Shown here piece after piece: positions 9,701 to 22,412 of a stretch of DNA of 64,000 bases (position 1 is the first letter of the stretch; each line of letters begins with the position of its first letter). Origin of the DNA: Liolophura sinensis (Eukaryota; Mollusca; Polyplacophora; Chitonida; Chitonidae); assembly GCF_032854445.1 (NCBI RefSeq), contig NW_027018018.1:52346-116345 (forward strand), given 5' to 3'. A model generated the notes under the pieces. It did not search any database. It had not been told where the DNA came from and saw only the letters and a program-made list of their open reading frames with translations. The translations under genes were made by a program, and so were the position numbers.

Positions 9701-12244
9701 CCACATCAATAAGGTGCCAAAAGATGCGCAATTGGGCCAGGCATCTCCAGCTGTTGAAAAATTGCAAATTTCTATGGTTTCCATGGATTAGGAGCCGTTG
9801 CTGGGCACGTGATCTTGACATCAATGATTATTCATTTGTGGCTACAGCCAAAAGTATTGGTCGGAGAGCAACGCGGTTTGCACCATTCGATTTCTCGTCA
9901 CAAAATACGTCGGATTAGCCTCTTACGAGCAGCATTGGAACAGTTTTTCCACTTTTGGATTTTTGCCTGGTCTTTTTGCTAATTGAAATCGGCTACATTA
10001 ACTATGTACAATCGCGACTGGTCATTACTATATTCAACTTTTCATTACAAGTTATGTGCCCATCGGTAGCCCAGACGACGTCAAATCTTTGGGCCAAGCC
10101 CATTTAACTCACCCAGCAAATGTCTTACTTCTAAGTCGAAGACAAACTCAATGTCTTTATCTACATGTAGAAAAACCACACCATTTGTATATAAAAAAAA
10201 CACAAGGTACTTGATACAGTCCGCTGTAAAAAGTACAATTGAACACTGACCCACATCAATAAGGTGCCAAAAGATGCGCAATTGGGCCAGGCATCTCCAG
10301 GTGTTGAAAAATTGCAAATTTCCTTGGTTTCCATGGAGTAAGAGCCGTTGCTGGGCACGTGATCTTGACATCATTGATTATTCATTTGTGGCTACAGCCA
10401 AAAGTATTGGTTGGAGAGCAACGCGCTTTGCACCATTCGATTTCTCGTCACAAAATACGTCGGATTAGCCTCTTACCAGCAGCATTGGAACAGTTTTTCT
10501 ACTTTTGGATTTTTGCCTGGTCTTTTTGCTAATTGAAATCGGCTACATTAACTATGTACAATCGCGACTGGTCATTACTATATTCAACTTTTCATTATAA
10601 GTTATGTGCCCTTCGGTAGCCCAGACGACGTCAAATCTTTGGGCCAAGCCCATTTAACTCACCCAGCAAATGTCTTACTCCTAAGTCGAAGACAAACTCA
10701 ATGTCCTTATCTACATGTAGAAAAACCACACCATTTGTATGTAAAAAAACACAAGGCACTTGATACAGTCTGCTGTAAAAAGTACAATTGAACACTGACC
10801 CACATCAATAAGGTGCCAAAAGATGCGCAATTGGGCCAGGCATCTCCAGGTGTTGAAAAATTGCGAATTTCTATGACATCATTGATTATTCATTTGTGGC
10901 TACAGCCAAAAGTATTGGTCGGAGAGCAACGCGGTTTGCACCATTCGATTTCTCGTCACAAAATACGTCGGATTAACCTCTTACCAGCAGCATTGGAACA
11001 GTTTTTCTACTTTTGGATTTTTGCCTGGTCTTTTTGCTAATTGAAATCGGCTACATTAACTATGTACAATCGCGACTGGTCATTACTATATTCAACTTTT
11101 CATTATAAGTTATGTGCCCTTCGGTAGCCCAGACGACGTCAAATCTTTGGGCCAAGCCCATTTAACTCACCCAGCAAATGTCTTACTTCTAAGTCGAAGA
11201 CAAACTCAATGTCTTCATCTACATGTAGAAAAACCACACCATTTGTATATAAAAAAAACACAAGGTACATGACACAGTCCGCTGTAAAAAGTACAATTGA
11301 ACACTGACCCACATCAATAAGGTGCCAAAAGATGCGCAATTGGGCCAGGCATCTCCAGCTGTTGAAAAATTGCAAATTTCTATGGTTTCCATGGATTAAG
11401 AGCCGTTGCTGGGCACGTGATCTTGACATCATTGATTATTCATTTGTGGCTACAGCCAAAAGTATTGGTCGGAGAGCAACGCGGTTTGCACCATTCGATT
11501 TCTCGTCACAAAATACGTCGGATTAGTCTCTTACCAGCAGCATTGGAACAGTTTTTCCACTTTTGGATTTTTGCCTGGTCTTTTTGCGAATTGAAATCGG
11601 CTACATTAACTATGTACAATCGCGACTGGTCATTACTATATTCAACTTTTCATTATAAGTTATGTGCCCTTCGGTAGCCCAGACGACGTCAAATCTTTGG
11701 GCCAAGCCCATTTAACTCACCCAGCAAATGTCTTACTTCTAAGTGGAAGACAAACTCAATGTCTTTATCTACATGTAGAAAAACCACACCATTTGTATAT
11801 AAAAAAACACAAGGTACTTGATACAGTCTGCTGTAAAAAGTACAATTGAACACTGACCCACATCAATAAGGTGCCAAAAGATGCGCAATTGGGCCAGGCA
11901 TCTCCAGCATTTGAAAAATTGCAAATTTCTATGGTTTCCATGGATTAAGAGCCGTTGCTGGGCACGTGATCTTGACATCATTGATTATTCATTTGTGGCT
12001 ACAGCCAATAGTATTGGTCGGAGAGCAACGCGGTTTGCACCATTCGATTTCTCGTCACAAAATACGTCGGATTAGCCTCTTACCAGCAGCATTGGAACAG
12101 TTTTTCCACTTTTGGATTTTTGCCTGGTCTTTTTGCTAATTGAAATCGGCTACATTATCTATGTACAATCGCGACTGGTCATTACTATATTCAACTTTTC
12201 ATTACAAGTTATGTGCCCATCGGCAGCCCAGACGACGTCAAATC
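6790..12244 (+). repeat. 10-mer HOR unit, copy 1 (~5,454 bp)
   Basis: Ten monomers anchored at 6,976 to 11,881, including one 41-bp-deleted monomer (10,823). The next block repeats the first three monomers at an offset of 5,454 and the last six at 4,905. The extra monomer here is the LI copy anchored at 8,624. Shared rare markers include gtttccaccattcg (9,328 and 14,233), cttagttcta (9,023 and 13,928), tcaatgatt (9,821 and 14,726) and ttacgagcag (9,923 and 14,828). Confidence 0.9.
10446..10953 (+). repeat. Short monomer 1, 41-bp deletion (508 bp)
   Basis: The sequence passes from aatttctatg directly to acatcattg at 10,875/10,876, omitting the 41 bases from gtttccatgg to gatcttg. The shared tg on both sides allows a 2-base microhomology join. 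The lost segment contains the CACGTG box. It is preceded by the gtatgtaaa and aaggcacttg variants and followed by attaacctc, a set of variants that travels with the deletion. Confidence 0.93.
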
Positions 12245-15200
12245 TTTGGGCCAAGCCCATTTAACTCACCCAGCAAATGTCTTACTCCTAAGTCGAAGAC
12301 AAACTCAATGTCCTTATCTACATGTAGAAAAACCACACCATTTGTATGTAAAAAAACACAAGGCACTTGATACAGTCTGCTGTAAAAAGTACAATTGAAC
12401 ACTGACCCACATCAATAAGGTGCCAAAAGATGCGCAATTGGGCCAGGCATCTCCAGGTGTTGAAAAATTGCAAATTTCCTTGGTTTCCATGGAGTAAGAG
12501 CCGTTGCTGGGCACGTGATCTTGACATCATTGATTATTCATTTGTGGCTACAGCCAAAAGTATTGGTTGGAGAGCAACGCGCTTTGCACCATTCGATTTC
12601 TCGTCACAAAATACGTCGGATTAGCCTCTTACCAGCAGCATTGGAACAGTTTTTCTACTTTTGGATTTTTGCCTGGTCTTTTTGCTAATTGAAATCGGCT
12701 ACATTAACTATGTACAATCGCGACTGGTCATTACTATATTCAACTTTTCATTATAAGTTATGTGCCCTTCGGTAGCCCAGACGACGTCAAATCTTTGGGC
12801 CAAGCCCATTTAACTCACCCAGCAAATGTCTTACTCCTAAGTCGAAGACAAACTCAATGTCCTTATCTACATGTAGAAAAACCACACCATTTGTATGTAA
12901 AAAAACACAAGGCACTTGATACAGTCCGCTGTAAAAAGTACAATTGAACACTGACCCACATCAATAAGATGCCAAAAGATGCGCAATTGGGCCAGGAATC
13001 TCCAGGTGTTGAAAAATTGCAAATTTTTTTGGTTTCCATGGAGTAAGAGCCGTTGCTGGGCACGTGATCTTGACATCATTGATTATTCATATGTGGCTAC
13101 AGCCAAAAGTATTGGTCGGAGAGCAACGCGCTTTGCACCATTCGATTTCTCGTCACAAAATACGTCGGATTAGCCTCTTACCAGCAGCATTGGAACAGTT
13201 TTTCCACTTTTGGATTTTTGCCTGGTCCTTTTGCTAATTGAAATCGGCTACATTAACTATGTACAATCGCGACTGGTCATTACTATATTCAATTTTTCAT
13301 TATAAGTTATGTGCCCTTCGGTAGCCCAGACGACGTCAAATCGTTGGGCCAAGCCCATTTAACTCACCCAGCAAATGTCTTACTTCTAAGTGGAAGACAA
13401 ACTCAATGTCTTTATCTACATGTAGAAAAACCACACCATTTGTATATAAAAAAAACACAAGGTACTTGATACAGTCCGCTGTGAAAAGTACAATTCAATA
13501 CTGACCCACATCAATAAGGTGCCAAAGGATGCGCAATTGGGCCAGGCATCTCCAGCTGTTGAAAAATTGCAAATTTCCTTGGTTTCCATGGAGTAAGAGC
13601 CGTTGCTGGGCACGTGATCTTGACATCATTGATTATTCACTTGTGGCTACAGCCAAAAGTATTGGTTGGAGAGCAACGCGGTTTGCACCATTCGATTTCT
13701 CGTCACAAAATACGTCGGATTAGCCTCTTACCAGCAGCATTGGAACAGTTTCTCCACTTTTGGATTTTTGCCTGGTCTTTTTGCTAATTGAAATCGGCTA
13801 CATTAACTATGTACAATCGCGACTGCTCATTACTATATTCAACTTTTCATTATAAGTTATGTGCCCTTCGGTAGCCCAGACGACGTCAAATCTTCGGGCC
13901 AAGCCTATTGAACTCACCCAGCAAATGTCTTAGTTCTAAGTGGAAGACAAACTCAATGTCTTTATCTACATGTAGAAAAACCACACCATTTGTATATAAA
14001 AAAAACACAAGGTACATGACACAGTCCGCTGTAAAAAGTACAATTGAACACTGACCCACATCAATAAGGTGCCAAAAGATGCGCAATTGGGCCAGGCATC
14101 TCCAGCTGTTGAAAAATTGCAAATTTCTATGGTTTCCATGGATTAAGAGCCGTTGCTGGGCACGTGATCTTGACATCATTGATTATTCATTTGTGGCTAC
14201 AGCCAAAAGTATTGGTCGGAGAGCAACGCGGTTTCCACCATTCGATTTCTCGTCACAAAATACGTCGGATTAGCCTCTTACCAGCAGCATTGCAACAGTT
14301 TTTCCACTTTTGCATTTTTGCCTGGTCTTTTTGCGAATTGAAATCGGCTACATTAACTATGTACAATCGCGACTGGTCATTACTATATTCAACTTTTCAT
14401 TATAAGTTATGTGCCCTTCGGTAGCCCAGACGACGTCAAATCTTTGGGCCAAGCCCATTTAACTCACCCAGCAAATGTCTTACTTCTAAGTCGAAGACAA
14501 ACTCAATGTCTTTATCTACATGTAGAAAAACCACACCATTTGTATATAAAAAAAACACAAGGTACTTGATACAGTCTGCTGTAAAAAGTACAATTGAACA
14601 CTGACCCACATCAATAAGGTGCCAAAAGATGCGCAATTGGGCCAGGCATCTCCAGCTGTTGAAAAATTGCAAATTTCTATGGTTTCCATGGATTAGGAGC
14701 CGTTGCTGGGCACGTGATCTTGACATCAATGATTATTCATTTGTGGCTACAGCCAAAAGTATTGGTCGGAGAGCAACGCGGTTTGCACCATTCGATTTCT
14801 CGTCACAAAATACGTCGGATTAGCCTCTTACGAGCAGCATTGGAACAGTTTTTCCACTTTTGGATTTTTGCCTGGTCTTTTTGCTAATTGAAATCGGCTA
14901 CATTAACTATGTACAATCGCGACTGGTCATTACTATATTCAACTTTTCATTACAAGTTATGTGCCCATCGGTAGCCCAGACGACGTCAAATCTTTGGGCC
15001 AAGCCCATTTAACTCACCCAGCAAATGTCTTACTTCTAAGTCGAAGACAAACTCAATGTCTTTATCTACATGTAGAAAAACCACACCATTTGTATATAAA
15101 AAAAACACAAGGTACTTGATACAGTCCGCTGTAAAAAGTACAATTGAACACTGACCCACATCAATAAGGTGCCAAAAGATGCGCAATTGGGCCAGGCATC

Positions 15201-17150
15201 TCCAGGTGTTGAAAAATTGCAAATTTCCTTGGTTTCCATGGAGTAAGAGCCGTTGCTGGGCACGTGATCTTGACATCATTGATTATTCATTTGTGGCTAC
15301 AGCCAAAAGTATTGGTTGGAGAGCAACGCGCTTTGCACCATTCGATTTCTCGTCACAAAATACGTCGGATTAGCCTCTTACCAGCAGCATTGGAACAGTT
15401 TTTCTACTTTTGGATTTTTGCCTGGTCTTTTTGCTAATTGAAATCGGCTACATTAACTATGTACAATCGCGACTGGTCATTACTATATTCAACTTTTCAT
15501 TATAAGTTATGTGCCCTTCGGTAGCCCAGACGACGTCAAATCTTTGGGCCAAGCCCATTTAACTCACCCAGCAAATGTCTTACTCCTAAGTCGAAGACAA
15601 ACTCAATGTCCTTATCTACATGTAGAAAAACCACACCATTTGTATGTAAAAAAACACAAGGCACTTGATACAGTCTGCTGTAAAAAGTACAATTGAACAC
15701 TGACCCACATCAATAAGGTGCCAAAAGATGCGCAATTGGGCCAGGCATCTCCAGGTGTTGAAAAATTGCGAATTTCTATGACATCATTGATTATTCATTT
15801 GTGGCTACAGCCAAAAGTATTGGTCGGAGAGCAACGCGGTTTGCACCATTCGATTTCTCGTCACAAAATACGTCGGATTAACCTCTTACCAGCAGCATTG
15901 GAACAGTTTTTCTACTTTTGGATTTTTGCCTGGTCTTTTTGCTAATTGAAATCGGCTACATTAACTATGTACAATCGCGACTGGTCATTACTATATTCAA
16001 CTTTTCATTATAAGTTATGTGCCCTTCGGTAGCCCAGACGACGTCAAATCTTTGGGCCAAGCCCATTTAACTCACCCAGCAAATGTCTTACTTCTAAGTC
16101 GAAGACAAACTCAATGTCTTTATCTACATGTAGAAAAACCACACCATTTGTATATAAAAAAAACACAAGGTACATGACACAGTCCGCTGTAAAAAGTACA
16201 ATTGAACACTGACCCACATCAATAAGGTGCCAAAAGATGCGCAATTGGGCCAGGCATCTCCAGCTGTTGAAAAATTGCAAATTTCTATGGTTTCCATGGA
16301 TTAAGAGCCGTTGCTGGGCACGTGATCTTGACATCATTGATTATTCATTTGTGGCTACAGCCAAAAGTATTGGTCGGAGAGCAACGCGGTTTGCACCATT
16401 CGATTTCTCGTCACAAAATACGTCGGATTAGTCTCTTACCAGCAGCATTGGAACAGTTTTTCCACTTTTGGATTTTTGCCTGGTCTTTTTGCGAATTGAA
16501 ATCGGCTACATTAACTATGTACAATCGCGACTGGTCATTACTATATTCAACTTTTCATTATAAGTTATGTGCCCTTCGGTAGCCCAGACGACGTCAAATC
16601 TTTGGGCCAAGCCCATTTAACTCACCCAGCAAATGTCTTACTTCTAAGTGGAAGACAAACTCAATGTCTTTATCTACATGTAGAAAAACCACACCATTTG
16701 TATATAAAAAAACACAAGGTACTTGATACAGTCTGCTGTAAAAAGTACAATTGAACACTGACCCACATCAATAAGGTGCCAAAAGATGCGCAATTGGGCC
16801 AGGCATCTCCAGCTGTTGAAAAATTGCAAATTTCTATGGTTTCCATGGATTAAGAGCCGTTGCTGGGCACGTGATCTTGACATCATTGATTATTCATTTG
16901 TGGCTACAGCCAATAGTATTGGTCGGAGAGCAACGCGGTTTGCACCATTCGATTTCTCGTCACAAAATACGTCGGATTAGCCTCTTACCAGCAGCATTGG
17001 AACAGTTTTTCCACTTTTGGATTTTTGCCTGGTCTTTTTGCTAATTGAAATCGGCTACATTATCTATGTACAATCGCGACTGGTCATTACTATATTCAAC
17101 TTTTCATTACAAGTTATGTGCCCATCGGCAGCCCAGACGACGTCAAATCT
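12245..17150 (+). repeat. 9-mer HOR unit, copy 2 (~4,905 bp)
   Basis: Matches 6,790-12,244 with one monomer missing between the anchors at 13,529 and 14,079. The few substitutions I noticed include tgcaacag near 14,290 against tggaacag near 9,385, gtcttcatc at 11,213 against gtctttatc at 16,118, and cagcatttg near 11,906 against cagctgttg near 16,811. The block identity therefore looks far higher than that between neighbouring monomers. Confidence 0.9.
15351..15858 (+). repeat. Short monomer 2, 41-bp deletion (508 bp)
   Basis: Same junction as the copy at 10,446-10,953, here at 15,780/15,781, with the same flanking variants including ttgcgaatttc (a c-a-to-c-g change seen only in these two). 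It lies exactly 4,905 bp after the first, as part of the 9-mer duplicate. Confidence 0.93.
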
Positions 17151-17580
17151 TTGGGCCAAGCCCATTTAACTCACCCAGCAAATGTCTTACTTCTAAGTCG
17201 AAGACAAACTCAATGTCTTTATCTACATGTAGAAAAACCACACCATTTGTATATAAAAAAAACACAAGGTACTTGATACAGTCCGCTGTAAAAAGTACAA
17301 TTGAACACTGACCCACATCAATAAGATGCCAAAAGATGCGCAATTGGGCCAGGCATCTCCAGGTGTTGAAAAATTGCAAATTTCCTTGGTTTCCATGGAG
17401 TAAGAGCCGTTGCTGGGCACGTGATCTTGACATCATTGATTATTCATATGTGGCTACAGCCAAAAGTATTGGTCGGAGAGCAACGCGCTTTGCACCATTC
17501 GATTTCTCGTCACAAAATACGTCGGATTAGCCTCTTACCAGCAGCATTGGAACAGTTTTTCCACTTTTGGATTTTTGCCT
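15360..17580 (+). repeat. Overlapping segment shared with 18,616-20,836 (offset 3,256, 6 monomers)
   Basis: The monomer series short (15,728), LI (16,237), L with gccaatag (16,786), PV with catatg (17,336) recurs at 18,984, 19,493, 20,042 and 20,592. The rare block attatctatg plus acaagttatgtgcccatcggcag is shared at about 17,060-17,130 and 20,316-20,386. The match fades near 17,584, where ggtccttt meets ggtctttt. HOR copies therefore overlap different partners on each side, which is why the left domain has no single fixed HOR period. Confidence 0.8.
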
Positions 17581-18057
17581 GGTCCTTTTGCTAATTGAAA
17601 TCGGCTACATTAACTATGTACAATCGCGACTGGTCATTACTATATTCAATTTTTCATTATAAGTTATGTGCCCTTCGGTAGCCCAGACGACGTCAAATCT
17701 TTGGGCCAAGCCCATTTAACTCACCCAGCAAATGTCTTACTTCTAAGTCGAAGACAAACTCAATGTCTTTATCTACATGTAGAAAAACCACACCATTTGT
17801 ATATAAAAAAAACACAAGGTACTTGATACAATCCGCTGTAAAAAGTACAATTGAACACTGACATACATCAATAAGGTGCCAAAAGATGCGCAATTGTGCC
17901 AGGCATCTCCAGCTGTTGAAAAATTGCAAATTTCCTTGGTTTCCATGGAGTAAGAGCCGTTGCTGGGCACGTGATCTTGACATCATTGATTATTCATTTG
18001 TGGCTACAGCCAAAAGTATTGGTTGGAGAGCAACGCGGTTTGCACCATTCGATTTCT
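17508..18057 (+). repeat. Rare-variant monomer (acaatccgc, gacatacatc, attgtgcc), copy 1
   Basis: Carries three clustered variants: acaatccgctg near 17,828, tgacatacatc near 17,860 and caattgtgccagg near 17,891. The last two I see only here and at 38,822-39,371; acaatccgc also occurs in D-type monomers of the right domain. It sits between two HOR blocks. Confidence 0.85.
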
Positions 18058-18606
18058 CGTCACAAAATACGTCGGATTAGCCTCTTACCAGCAGCATTGG
18101 AACAGTTTTTCCACTTTTGGATTTTTGCCTGGTCTTTTTGCTAATTGAAATCGGCTACATTAACTATGTACAATCGCGACTGCTCATTACTATATTCAAC
18201 TTTTCATTATAAGTTATGTGCCCTTCGGTAGCCCAGACGACGTCAAATCTTTGGGCCAAGCCCATTTAACTCACCCAGCAAATGTCTTACTTCTAAGTCG
18301 AAGACAAACTCAATGTCTTTATCTACATGTAGAAAAACCACACCATTTGTATATAAAAAAACACAAGGTACTTGATACAGTCCGCTGTAAAAAGTACAAT
18401 TGAACACTGACCCACATCAATAAGGTGCCAAAAGATGCGCAATTGGGCCAGGCATCTCCAGCTGTTGAAAAATTGCAAATTTCTATGGTTTCCATGGATT
18501 AAAAGCCGTTGCTGGGCACGTGATCTTGACATCATTGATTATTCATTTGTGGCTACAGCCAAAAGTATTGGTCGGAGAGCAACGCGGTTTGCACCATTCG
18601 ATTTCT

Positions 18607-19114
18607 CGTCACAAAATACGTCGGATTAGCCTCTTACCAGCAGCATTGGAACAGTTTTTCTACTTTTGGATTTTTGCCTGGTCTTTTTGCTAATTGAAAT
18701 CGGCTACATTAACTATGTACAATCGCGACTGGTCATTACTATATTCAACTTTTCATTATAAGTTATGTGCCCTTCGGTAGCCCAGACGACGTCAAATCTT
18801 TGGGCCAAGCCCATTTAACTCACCCAGCAAATGTCTTACTCCTAAGTCGAAGACAAACTCAATGTCCTTATCTACATGTAGAAAAACCACACCATTTGTA
18901 TGTAAAAAAAAACAAGGCACTTGATACAGTCTGCTGTAAAAAGTACAATTAAACACTGACCCACATCAATAAGGTGCCAAAAGATGCGCAATTGGGCCAG
19001 GCATCTCCAGCTGTTGAAAAATTGCAAATTTCTATGACATCATTGATTATTTATTTGTGGCTACAGCCAAAAGTATTGGTCGGAGAGCAACGCGGTTTGC
19101 ACCATTCGATTTCT
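18607..19114 (+). repeat. Short monomer 3, 41-bp deletion (508 bp)
   Basis: Junction at 19,036/19,037. It reads cagctgttg and ttgcaaatttc where copies 1 and 2 read caggtgttg and ttgcgaatttc, so it is a separate sub-lineage of the same deletion. It carries gtatgtaaa, aattaaacac and attaacctc. Confidence 0.92.
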
Positions 19115-19664
19115 CGTCAGAAAATACGTCGGATTAACCTCTTACCAGCAGCATTGGAACAGTTTTTCTACTTTTGGATTTTTGCCTGGTCTTTTTGCTA
19201 ATTGAAATCGGCTACATTAACTATGTACAATCGCGACTGGTCATTACTATATTCAACTTTTCATTATAAGTTATGTGCCCTTCGGTAGCCCAGACGACGT
19301 CAAATCTTTGGGCCAAGCCCATTTAACTCACCCAGCAAATGTCTTACTTCTAAGTGGAAGACAAACTCAATGTCTTTATCTACATGTAGAAAAACCACAC
19401 CATTTGTATATAAAAAAAACACAAGGTACATGACACAGTCCGCTGTAAAAAGTACAATTGAACACTGACCCACATCAATAAGGTGCCAAAAGATGCGCAA
19501 TTGGGCCAGGCATCTCCAGCTGTTGAAAAATTGCAAATTTCTATGGTTTCCATGGATTAAGAGCCGTTGCTGGGCACGTGATCTTGACATCATTGATTAT
19601 TCATTTGTGGCTACAGCCAAAAGTATTGGTTGGAGAGCAACGCGGTTTGCACCATTCGATTTCT

Positions 19665-22412
19665 CGTCACAAAATACGTCGGATTAGTCTCTTACCAGCA
19701 GCATTGGAACAGTTTTTCCACTTTTGGATTTTTGCCTGGTCTTTTTGCGAATTGAAATCGGCTACATTAACTATGTACAATCGCGACTGGTCATTACTAT
19801 ATTCAACTTTTCATTATAAGTTATGTGCCCTTCGGTAGCCCAGACGACGTCAAATCTTTGGGCCAAGCCCATTTAACTCACCCAGCAAATGTCTTACTTC
19901 TAAGTCGAAGACAAACTCAATGTCTTTATCTACATGTAGAAAAACCACACCATTTGTATATAAAAAAACACAAGGTACTTGATACAGTCTGCTGTAAAAA
20001 GTACAATTGAACACTGACCCACATCAATAAGGTGCCAAAAGATGCGCAATTGGGCCAGGCATCTCCAGCTGTTGAAAAATTGCAAATTTCTATGGTTTCC
20101 ATGGAGTAAGAGCCGTTGCTGGGCACGTGATCTTGACATCATTGATTATTCATTTGTGGCTACAGCCAATAGTATTGGTCGGAGAGCAACGCGGTTTGCA
20201 CCATTCGATTTCTCGTCACAAAATACGTCGGATTAGCCTCTTACTAGCAGCATTGGAACAGTTTTTCCACTTTTGGATTTTTGCCTGGTCTTTTTGCTAA
20301 TTGAAATCGGCTACATTATCTATGTACAATCGCGACTGGTCATTACTATATTCAACTTTTCATTACAAGTTATGTGCCCATCGGCAGCCCAGACGACGTC
20401 AAATCTTTGGGCCAAGCCCATTTAACTCACCCAGCAAATGTCTTACTTCTAAGTCGAAGACAAACTCAATGTCTTTATCTACATGTAGAAAAACCACACC
20501 ATTTGTATATAAAAAAAACACAAGGTACTTGATACAGTCCGCTGTAAAAAGTACAATTGAACACTGACCCACATCAATAAGATGCCAAAAGATGCGCAAT
20601 TGGGCCAGGCATCTCCAGGTGTTGAAAAATTGCAAATTTCCTTGGTTTCCATGGAGTAAGAGCCGTTGCTGGGCACGTGATCTTGACATCATTGATTATT
20701 CATATGTGGCTACAGCCAAAAGTATTGGTCGGAGAGCAACGCGGTTTGCACCATTCGATTTCTCGTCACAAAATACGTCGGATTAGCCTCTTACCAGCAG
20801 CATTGGAACAGTTTTTCCACTTTTGGATTTTTGCCTGGTCTTTTTGCTAATTGAAATCGGCTACATTAACTATGTACAATCGCGACTGGTCATTACTATA
20901 TTCAATTTTTCATTATAAGTTATGTGCCCTTCGGTAGCCCAGACGACGTCAAATGTTTGGGCCAAGCCCATTTAACTCACCCAGCAAATGTCTTACTTCT
21001 AAGTCGAAGACAAACTCAATGTCTTCATCTACATGTAGAAAAACCACACCATTTGTATATAAAAAAAACACAAGGTACTTGATACAGTCCGCTGTGAAAA
21101 GTACAATTCAATACTGACCCACTTCAATAAGGTGCCAAAAGATGCGCAATTGGGCCAGGCATCTCCAGGTGTTGAAAAATTGCAAATTTCCTTGGTTTCC
21201 ATGGAGTAAGAGCCGTTGCTGGGCACGTGATCTTGACATCATTGATTATTCACTTGTGACTACAGCCAAAAGTATTGGTTGGAGAGCAACGTGGTTTGCA
21301 CCATTCGATTTCTCGTCACAAAATACGTCGGATTAGCCTCTTACCAGCAGCATTGGAACAGTTTTTCCACTTTTGGATTTTTGCCTGGTCTTTTTGCTAA
21401 TTGAAATCGGCTACATTAACTATGTACAATCGCGACTGCTCATTACTATATTCAACTTTTCATTATAAGTTATGTGCCCTTCGGTAGCCCAGACGACGTC
21501 AAATCTTCGGGCCAAGCCTATTGAACTCACCCAGCAAATGTCTTACTTCTAAGTGGAAGACAAACTCAATGTCTTTATCTACATGTAGAAAAACCACACC
21601 ATTTGTATATAAAAAAAACACAAAGTACATGACACAGTCCGCTGTAAAAAGTACAATTGAACACTGACCCACATCAATAAGGTGCCAAAAGATGCGCAAT
21701 TGGGCCAGGCATCTCCAGCTGTTGAAAAATTGCAAATTTCTATGGTTTCCATGGATTAAGAGCCGTTGCTGGGCACGTGATCTTGACATCATTGATTATT
21801 CATTTGTGGCTACAGCCAAAAGTATTGGTCGGAGAGCAACGCGGTTTGCACCATTCGATTTCTCGTCACAAAATACGTCGGATTAGCCTCTTACCAGCAG
21901 CATTGGAACAGTTTTTCCACTTTTGCATTTTTGCCTGGTCTTTTTGCGAATTGAAATCGGCTACATTAACTATGTACAATCGCGACTGGTCATTACTATA
22001 TTCAACTTTTCATTATAAGTTATGTGCCCTTCGGTAGCCCAGACGACGTCAAATCTTTGGGCCAAGCCCATTTAACTCACCCAGCAAATGTCTTACTTCT
22101 AAGTCGAAGACAAACTCAATGTCTTTATCTACATGTAGAAAAACCACACCATTTGTATATAAAAAAACACAAGGTACTTGATACAGTCTGCTGTAAAAAG
22201 TACAATTGAACACTGACCCACATCAATAAGGTGCCAAAAGATGCGCAATTGGGCCAGGCATCTCCAGCTGTTGAAAAATTGCAAATTTCTATGGTTTCCA
22301 TGGATTAGGAGCCGTTGCTGGGCACGTGATCTTGACATCATTGATTATTCATTTGTGGCTACAGCCAAAAGTATTGGTTGGAGAGCAACGCGCTTTGCAC
22401 CATTCGATTTCT
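19665..22412 (+). repeat. 5-mer HOR, copy 1 (2,748 bp)
   Basis: Monomers anchored at 20,042 (L with gagtaag and gccaatag), 20,592 (PV-Y), 21,142 (gtgactacag, aacgtgg), 21,692 (LI) and 22,241 (ggattaggag). The next 2,747 bp repeats the first, fourth and fifth members closely, while the second and third are of other subtypes (F and PS). Exchange or conversion has therefore replaced the middle of one copy. Confidence 0.8.

Larger units (their letters stand above)
17151..19664 (+). repeat. Linking monomers between HOR blocks
   Basis: Contains the copies anchored at 17,336, 17,886 (rare variant, listed separately), 18,435, 18,984 (41-bp deletion) and 19,493. They connect the 9-mer to the paired 5-mers. 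The copy with the deletion also shows a gtcagaaaatacg substitution near 19,116 and gattatttattt near 19,045. Confidence 0.75.

Noticed and set aside
10823-11040. 75-codon plus-strand frame in the short monomers as a fused or new gene
   Set aside because: It results from the 41-bp deletion bringing two frames together. It is seen only in the five related copies and has no recognisable features.
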